Source of the DNA: an uncultured Collinsella sp.
GTDB lineage: Bacteria > Actinomycetota > Coriobacteriia > Coriobacteriales > Coriobacteriaceae
Direction of reading: 5' to 3'
DNA length: 18,470 nt
Assembly: GCA_938023705.1 (NCBI GenBank)
Contig: CALJDJ010000039.1
Coordinates: 1-18,470, forward strand
This document shows, piece by piece, positions 14,186 to 18,470 of the stretch (position 1 is its first letter; each line of letters starts with the position of its first letter). The translations under genes and the position numbers were made by a program. A model generated the notes under the pieces. The model was not told the DNA's origin. It saw only the letters and a list, made by a program, of their open reading frames with translations, and made no database searches.

Positions 14186-15403
14186 GTGGCTATCCACATT
14201 GTCGAAGAGGCGAATCGTTGCCTAGGTTGCAAAAGGGCGTTCTGCCAGCTTAAGGGCTGCCCGGTGCAGACGCCTATTCCGCAGGTCATCGACCTGTTTA
14301 AGCAGCGCCGTCTGGAAGAGGCAGGTGAGCTGCTGTTCCAGAACAACCCCATGAGCGCGGTCTGCTCCATGATCTGCAACCATTCGGGTCAGTGCGAGGG
14401 CGCGTGCATCCAGGGCCGCAAGGGTGCGCCGGTGCACTTCTCGAGCATCGAGAACTATATCTCGACCGCGTATTTGGATCGTAAGGAGTGGAAGCCTGCG
14501 CCGTCGTGCGGCAAGCAGGTTGCCGTGGTCGGTTCCGGTCCTGCCGGCATTACCGTGGCCATTAAGATGGCCCAGCTGGGCTGTGCCGTCACGGTGTTTG
14601 AACAGCGCCCCGAGATCGGCGGTGTGCTGGAGTACGGCATCCCCGAGTTTCGCCTGCCCCGTGCTCTCGTGCAAAAGTACCGTCACGTGATGTGCTCGCT
14701 TGGCGTGCGCGTCCGTCCCTCGACCACCATCGGTGGTGCGCTGCATATCGACGACCTGCTGCGCGACGGCTACGATGCGGTCTTTGTCGGTACCGGTACC
14801 TGGCGCGCCCGCAAGCTGGGTATTCCCGGCGAGTCGCGTGGCAACGTACTGTTTGGTATCGATTACCTGGTCGATCCCACGAGTGTGGCGATCGGTCAGA
14901 ACGTGGCGGTTATCGGCGCCGGCAACGTGGCCATGGATGTTGCCCGTACGGCTCTGCGCTCGGGCGCTCGCAAGGTTACCGTGTATGCCCGATCGCGCCA
15001 TATCTCGGCCATCGATGACGAGGTGGAGCTGACCGAGCTTGACGGTGCCGAGATCGTGCGCGGCAAGGCGATCTGCGCCATCGACGATAACGGTCCGGTG
15101 TTCGAGACGGCTATCTTTGACGAGGACGACAACGTGGTGGGCTACGAGGAAGAACTTGACCATGTGCCCGCCGACACGGTTGTGATTGCGGCCTCGCAAG
15201 TGCCTAAGGACAAGCTGGTGCTTACGACGGGCGGTCTGGAGACCGACCATCGCGGTCTTCTTTCGGTCGATGAGTGCGGCATGACCACCGTGCCTGGCGT
15301 CTTTGCCGCCGGCGACGTGGTCAACGGCCCGCTCACCGTGGTCCATGCCGTAGCCGGCGCCAAGCTCGCCGTCGAAGGCATGACCAGCTATCTGGGCCTC
15401 TAA
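14186..15403 (+). CDS. GltD-like NAD(P)-dependent iron-sulfur flavoprotein
   Basis: A 405-aa oxidoreductase of the glutamate synthase small-subunit type. The N-terminal domain has two four-Cys clusters (Cys12, 15, 20, 25 and Cys60, 64, 70, 74) for two [4Fe-4S] centres. An FAD-binding motif GSGPAG lies at 116-121 and an NAD(P)-binding motif GAGNVA at 244-249, and the C-terminal FAD signature FAAGDVVNGP is present. No GltB large subunit is nearby, so it probably is not glutamate synthase but an electron-transfer module for another reductase, perhaps the flavoprotein that follows. GTG 14186 is the likely start, after AAAAGGGGA (14172-14180); an in-frame TTG at 14159 precedes that ribosome site and is rejected. 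Confidence 0.82.
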   Translation: MAIHIVEEANRCLGCKRAFCQLKGCPVQTPIPQVIDLFKQRRLEEAGELLFQNNPMSAVCSMICNHSGQCEGACIQGRKGAPVHFSSIENYISTAYLDRKEWKPAPSCGKQVAVVGSGPAGITVAIKMAQLGCAVTVFEQRPEIGGVLEYGIPEFRLPRALVQKYRHVMCSLGVRVRPSTTIGGALHIDDLLRDGYDAVFVGTGTWRARKLGIPGESRGNVLFGIDYLVDPTSVAIGQNVAVIGAGNVAMDVARTALRSGARKVTVYARSRHISAIDDEVELTELDGAEIVRGKAICAIDDNGPVFETAIFDEDDNVVGYEEELDHVPADTVVIAASQVPKDKLVLTTGGLETDHRGLLSVDECGMTTVPGVFAAGDVVNGPLTVVHAVAGAKLAVEGMTSYLGL

Positions 15404-15418
15404 CCCACCCCGCCCATC

Positions 15419-15489
15419 AGTTGCGGTGGAATACGGACTGTTTTGGCTGTCAAAGGCCTTATCTACTCCGTATTCCACCGCAACTTTTT
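15419..15489 (+). terminator. 19-bp perfect inverted repeat with T tract, terminator or repeat element
   Basis: The arms 15419-15437 and 15467-15485 (AGTTGCGGTGGAATACGGA and its complement) are identical over 19 bp, around a 29-base loop, and run into TTTTT (15485-15489). It can act as the terminator of the GltD-like gene, though the loop is unusually long; such conserved arms also suit a dispersed repeat. Confidence 0.7.
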
Positions 15490-15534
15490 GTGGGCTGAGT
15501 AAAAGCCGGGGGAGCGTGTACGGTCGGGTACAGC

Positions 15535-15569
15535 GCAGTTGCTGATACGATAAGTACGTTAGCAACTGC
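15535..15569. promoter_or_regulatory. Inverted repeat upstream of the flavin oxidoreductase
   Basis: GCAGTTGCT (15535-15543) and AGCAACTGC (15561-15569) form perfect 9-bp arms around a 17-base AT-rich spacer containing GATACGATAAG. It lies 31 bp before the start codon and differs from the pectin operators, so it may be a separate regulator site or a leader hairpin. Confidence 0.45.
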
Positions 15570-15600
15570 CGCCGAGCGGCTCAAACGAAAGGAACCCTGT

Positions 15601-17550
15601 ATGGAGTCTTCCGCCTACCCGATGCTCTTTAGCCCGATCAAGGTCGGTACGACCGAGGTCAAGAACCGCGTCTTTATGCCGCCGGTGTCCACGAACCTGG
15701 CCGATCATGGCTATGTGACCGACGACTTGGTCGATCATTACCGTGCCCGTGCCAAGGGCGGCGTGGGCCTCATCATCACCGAGGTCGTGACGGTCGAGCC
15801 CACCTATACCTATCTACCGGGTGACATGTGCTGCTACGACGACACGTTTATCCCTGGCTGGGAAAAGCTCGCCGCGGCCGTCCACGAGTATGGCTGCAAG
15901 ATCATGCCGCAGCTCTTCCACCCCGCCTACATGGCCTTTAACATTCCGGGCACGCCGCGCCTGATCGCTCCGTCCTTTGTGGGCCCGTCCTATGCCCGCG
16001 AGGCGCCGCGCCCCATCACGGTCGATGAGATCCACGAGCTCACGCATCAGTTTGGTGACGCTGCTGTGCGCATGCAGAAGGCCGGTGTCGACGGCGTCGA
16101 GGTCCATGCGGCACACGCCCACGGCATGCTCGGCGGCTTTTTGACCCCGCTCTATAACAAGCGCACCGACGAGTACGGTGGCTCGCTCGACGCCCGCATG
16201 CGCTTCCTGCTCGAGGTCATCGCCGAGATTCGCGAGCGCTGCGGCAAGGACTTTATCATCGACGTCCGTATCTCGGGCGACGAGTACACCGATGGCGGCC
16301 TGACCCTCAACGACATGATCTATGTCTCGCGTCGCTTGGAGAAGGCCGGCGTCGACATGATCCACGTGTCGGGCGGCACTACCATCAAGCGCGGCTCCGC
16401 CATTCCCGCCGCCGGCACGCAGCAGGCCTCGCACGCCGCCTGCTCGCGCGAGATCAAAAAGCACGTCAACATTCCCGTTGCCACGGTCGGCCGCATTAAC
16501 GAGGCATGGATTGCCGAGGAACTGATCGAGGACGGCGCCGCCGACATCTGCATGATGGGCCGTGCCAATCTGTGCGATGCCGAGTTCTGCAACAAGGCGG
16601 CTGCCGGCAACGCCGACGAGATCCGTCCCTGCATCGGCTGCCTGCGCTGCCTGAACGGCATCATGTTTGGCAAGCGCATCTCCTGCACCGTCAACCCGGA
16701 CGTGGAGCGCGACGAGGCCGGCTATGAGCCTGCCACCGAGGCCAAGAACGTGCTCGTTGTGGGCGCCGGTCCTGCGGGCATGGAGGCAGCCTACATTGCC
16801 GCCAAGCGCGGCCACAACGTGGTGCTCGTGGATAAGCAGGACGAGCCGGGCGGCGAGATGCGCATCGCGGCCGTTCCGCCGGCAAAGCAGGAGCTCACGC
16901 GCGTGATCAAGTATCAGTACCGTCGCCTGGCCGAGGCCGGCGTCACATGCGTCTTTGGTACCGAGCTGACCGCCGAGGACATCCAGCGCGACTACGCGGG
17001 TTACGAGGTTGTCCTGGCCTATGGCGCCGAACCCATCGCCCCGGCCTTTATGCAGGGCTTTAAGCAGGTCATGACGGCTGATGACCTGCTGGGCGGCAAG
17101 GCTTTCCCGGGCAAGAAGATTGTCATTGTGGGCGGCGGCACCGTTGGCTGCGAGACGGCCGATTACCTGGCCCCGTTGGTCAACGATCTGTCGCCGGCAA
17201 ACCGCGACGTCACCGTTATCGAGATGACCAAGACGCTCGCCGCCAACGAGGGCGGCGCCGGTCGCGCGGTCCTCATCACGCGTATGCTTTCCAAGGGCGT
17301 TCACGTGCTGACCGAGGCCAAGGTGACCGAGATTACCGAGGACACCATCAGTTACGAAAAGGACGGCGAAGTCCACACCATCGCCGACGCCGATACGCTG
17401 GTGCTTGCCATGGGCTATCGTCCTAACACCAAGCTGGCCGATGACCTTGCCGCTGCCGGCGTTGCCATCCACGTGCTGGGCGATGCCCAGAAGTGCGGCA
17501 ACATCCGCGACGCCATCGGCGATGGCTACAAGGTCGCCTGCGAGCTGTAG
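15601..17550 (+). CDS. Old-yellow-enzyme / 2,4-dienoyl-CoA reductase-type flavoprotein
   Basis: A 649-aa NADH:flavin oxidoreductase built like E. coli FadH and clostridial enoate reductases. An FMN TIM barrel occupies about 1-335 (HAAHAHGMLGGFLTPLYNKR then DEYGGSLDAR). A [4Fe-4S] motif has Cys344, 347, 350 and 362, with the third Cys one residue closer than in FadH. A C-terminal FAD/NAD(P) module has VVGAGPAG (386-393) and IVGGGTVGCE (509-518). It should reduce an activated C=C bond; the substrate is unknown (enoates, phenylpropanoids, bile-acid or steroid enones are all reduced by relatives). ATG 15601 follows AAAGGAA (about 15588-15594). It is preceded by the GltD-like gene, which may share its pathway, and followed by a bidirectional terminator. 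Confidence 0.85.
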   Translation: MESSAYPMLFSPIKVGTTEVKNRVFMPPVSTNLADHGYVTDDLVDHYRARAKGGVGLIITEVVTVEPTYTYLPGDMCCYDDTFIPGWEKLAAAVHEYGCKIMPQLFHPAYMAFNIPGTPRLIAPSFVGPSYAREAPRPITVDEIHELTHQFGDAAVRMQKAGVDGVEVHAAHAHGMLGGFLTPLYNKRTDEYGGSLDARMRFLLEVIAEIRERCGKDFIIDVRISGDEYTDGGLTLNDMIYVSRRLEKAGVDMIHVSGGTTIKRGSAIPAAGTQQASHAACSREIKKHVNIPVATVGRINEAWIAEELIEDGAADICMMGRANLCDAEFCNKAAAGNADEIRPCIGCLRCLNGIMFGKRISCTVNPDVERDEAGYEPATEAKNVLVVGAGPAGMEAAYIAAKRGHNVVLVDKQDEPGGEMRIAAVPPAKQELTRVIKYQYRRLAEAGVTCVFGTELTAEDIQRDYAGYEVVLAYGAEPIAPAFMQGFKQVMTADDLLGGKAFPGKKIVIVGGGTVGCETADYLAPLVNDLSPANRDVTVIEMTKTLAANEGGAGRAVLITRMLSKGVHVLTEAKVTEITEDTISYEKDGEVHTIADADTLVLAMGYRPNTKLADDLAAAGVAIHVLGDAQKCGNIRDAIGDGYKVACEL

Positions 17551-17607
17551 GCTCTTGGCAAATAGGGGAGCGGCCACCTTGCAGTGGCTCAAGCGATAGC
17601 CAACCAA

Positions 17608-17646
17608 AAAAGGCGCCGCGACACATGGATTGTCGCGGCGCCTTTT
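17608..17646. terminator. Bidirectional terminator between converging genes
   Basis: A perfect 16-bp stem (17608-17623 with 17631-17646) has the loop CATGGAT, with an A run on the left and a T run on the right. It serves the flavoprotein gene on + and the isomerase gene on -. Confidence 0.9.
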
Positions 17647-17689
17647 GCTTGGCGGTTTGTTGGGGGGTTGGTGCGCCCCGTGGGCCTTA

Positions 17690-18331
17690 TTACAGGCCCA
17701 AGAGCTCCTTGACCTTGGCGATGATGGCCTCGTCGGTAGCGTTGGCAAAGAAGTACTCCTGGAAGTGCTCGCCGGCAAGTGCGCCCTTCACCAGGTCCTG
17801 ATCGATCTCGCCCAGGACGTCGACGAGCGGACGCATGGTCACAGTGCGCACGCCGTCGAGGATCTTCTTGTTGCGCTGCTCGGGCTCAACGCGCTCGGCG
17901 GGGTAGCCGTTGCCCGAGCCAAAGCCAAAGAGCTTCTCGTAGGTGTACTCGAGGTTGAGCTCCTGGCCCCAGCCGTTCTTGAGCGCGAAGGGCATGGCGA
18001 CGGCGTTGCCATCGTTGACCTGGGCAAAGGTGTAGGCATCCAGCGGATCGGCAACGTGGCCGCACAGCACGCCGGGGAAGGAGTTGCAGGCGAGCATGGC
18101 GCCCTCGCCGGTGCCGCAGCCGGTCACGACGTAGTCGGCAGCGCCGGAGTTGAGCAGCACGGCGGCAAGGATGCCGTTCTGCACGTAGGTGAGGGGCTTG
18201 GAGTCGGCGTCGGCATACATGCCATAGTTAAAGACGGTGTGCCCCATGGGCTCGACAACCTTCTTAAGGGCAGCCTCGATCATAGGGTTCTTGGAGTTCT
18301 GAGAGTTCTCGTTGATCAGAGCGATCTTCAT
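17690..18331 (-). CDS. dhuI: RpiB/LacA/LacB-family isomerase, DhuI-like (unsaturated uronate route)
   Basis: A 213-aa RpiB/LacAB-fold isomerase. It matches, from memory of the family, streptococcal DhuI (also about 213 aa), which isomerises 4-deoxy-L-threo-5-hexosulose uronate to 3-deoxy-D-glycero-2,5-hexodiulosonate; shared blocks include the MKIALINENSQ start, FNYGM, LTYVQNG, VVTGCGTG, NSFPGV, PEQRN and EYFQEYFF. The GCGTGEGAML loop (from about 71) holds the expected active-site Cys. This product would take over the unsaturated uronate released by GH105. The start at 18331 is chosen with TGAAAGG upstream (18341-18347 on the complement); a longer frame from 18454 adds a low-complexity segment and is rejected. 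A ribose-5-phosphate or galactose-6-phosphate isomerase is the alternative. No pectin-type operator is seen upstream. Confidence 0.8.
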   Translation of the reverse strand: MKIALINENSQNSKNPMIEAALKKVVEPMGHTVFNYGMYADADSKPLTYVQNGILAAVLLNSGAADYVVTGCGTGEGAMLACNSFPGVLCGHVADPLDAYTFAQVNDGNAVAMPFALKNGWGQELNLEYTYEKLFGFGSGNGYPAERVEPEQRNKKILDGVRTVTMRPLVDVLGEIDQDLVKGALAGEHFQEYFFANATDEAIIAKVKELLGL

Positions 18332-18470
18332 TTGAGTTAACCTTTCAACCAAATGTTTCTTTTTTTGTTTCTGTATGCGGGCGGCGGCTAATCCGACCCG
18401 CGATGAGCTGTGCGGGCGGTCGGCAGTTAAGTCTGTCGCGAGTTCCGCACGCAAAGGAAAGCACTTAATG
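18332..18470. other. Right-end intergenic region with a possible start of a + strand gene
   Basis: This is the leader of the - strand isomerase gene, A/T rich next to the start, with a bulged GC hairpin at 18393-18423. At the very edge, AAAGGA (18453-18458) is followed at good distance by ATG 18468-18470, which may be the start of a divergently transcribed gene cut off by the window. Only the start codon is visible. Confidence 0.35.

Noticed and set aside
14186..15403. Calling the GltD-like gene glutamate synthase small subunit
   Set aside because: No GltB-like large subunit is nearby, and many stand-alone GltD homologues serve other reductases.
17630..18340. 236-codon + strand frame opposite dhuI
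   Set aside because: Its product is a Val/Gly/Ala/His-rich shadow, whereas the - strand frame is a clear RpiB-family protein.
1..18470. CRISPR arrays, tRNA, rRNA, insertion sequences or phage genes
   Set aside because: No regularly spaced direct repeats, cloverleaf or rRNA-like sequence, transposase or integrase motif was seen.

Overview
The window is high-GC, densely coded bacterial DNA. Its gene content is a plant pectin / galacturonate utilisation locus. Codon style, gene order and the type of enzymes fit a gut actinobacterium of the Coriobacteriia, most likely Collinsella-like; this is inference from style and content, because no rRNA or other marker gene is present. Eleven well-supported genes are seen, ten on the + strand and one (17690-18331) on the - strand.

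Layout. 1-387: intergenic DNA with a strong terminator for an upstream gene and an inverted pair of about 26-bp repeats. 388-5136: a regulated promoter followed by uxaC-uxaB-uxaA, the isomerase route galacturonate -> tagaturonate -> altronate -> 2-keto-3-deoxygluconate (KDG). 5257-7075: a second regulated promoter and a GPH-family sugar transporter. 7190-11819: a GH28 polygalacturonase, a pectin methylesterase fused to an alpha/beta-hydrolase, and an SGNH acetylesterase-like protein. 11806-14082: a third regulated promoter, a GH105 unsaturated (rhamno)galacturonyl hydrolase and a translationally coupled TIM-barrel epimerase. 14186-17550: a GltD-like iron-sulfur flavoprotein and an old-yellow-enzyme / FadH-type reductase. 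17690-18331 (-): a DhuI-like RpiB-family isomerase expected to act on the unsaturated uronate released by GH105.

How it works together (inference). The transporter imports small decorated pectin oligomers. Cytoplasmic esterases remove methyl and acetyl groups, GH28 and GH105 cut the chains, saturated galacturonate goes through UxaC/UxaB/UxaA, and unsaturated uronate goes through the DhuI-like isomerase; both routes meet at KDG. None of the carbohydrate-active enzymes shows a signal peptide, so this looks like a scavenger that processes oligomers inside the cell. KDG kinase, KDPG aldolase, the DhuD/KduD dehydrogenase and the regulator itself are not in the window.

The most striking non-coding signal is a promoter design repeated three times (before uxaC, the transporter and GH105). 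Each has a conserved 28-bp upstream box (CCGTT, 16 bases, CCGTTCA), then a LacI-type operator (AGGTGAACGTTCACCT) whose right half doubles as the -35, then a -10, then a second operator 38-41 bp downstream of the first. A repressor and a possible second regulator acting at the same three promoters are predicted.
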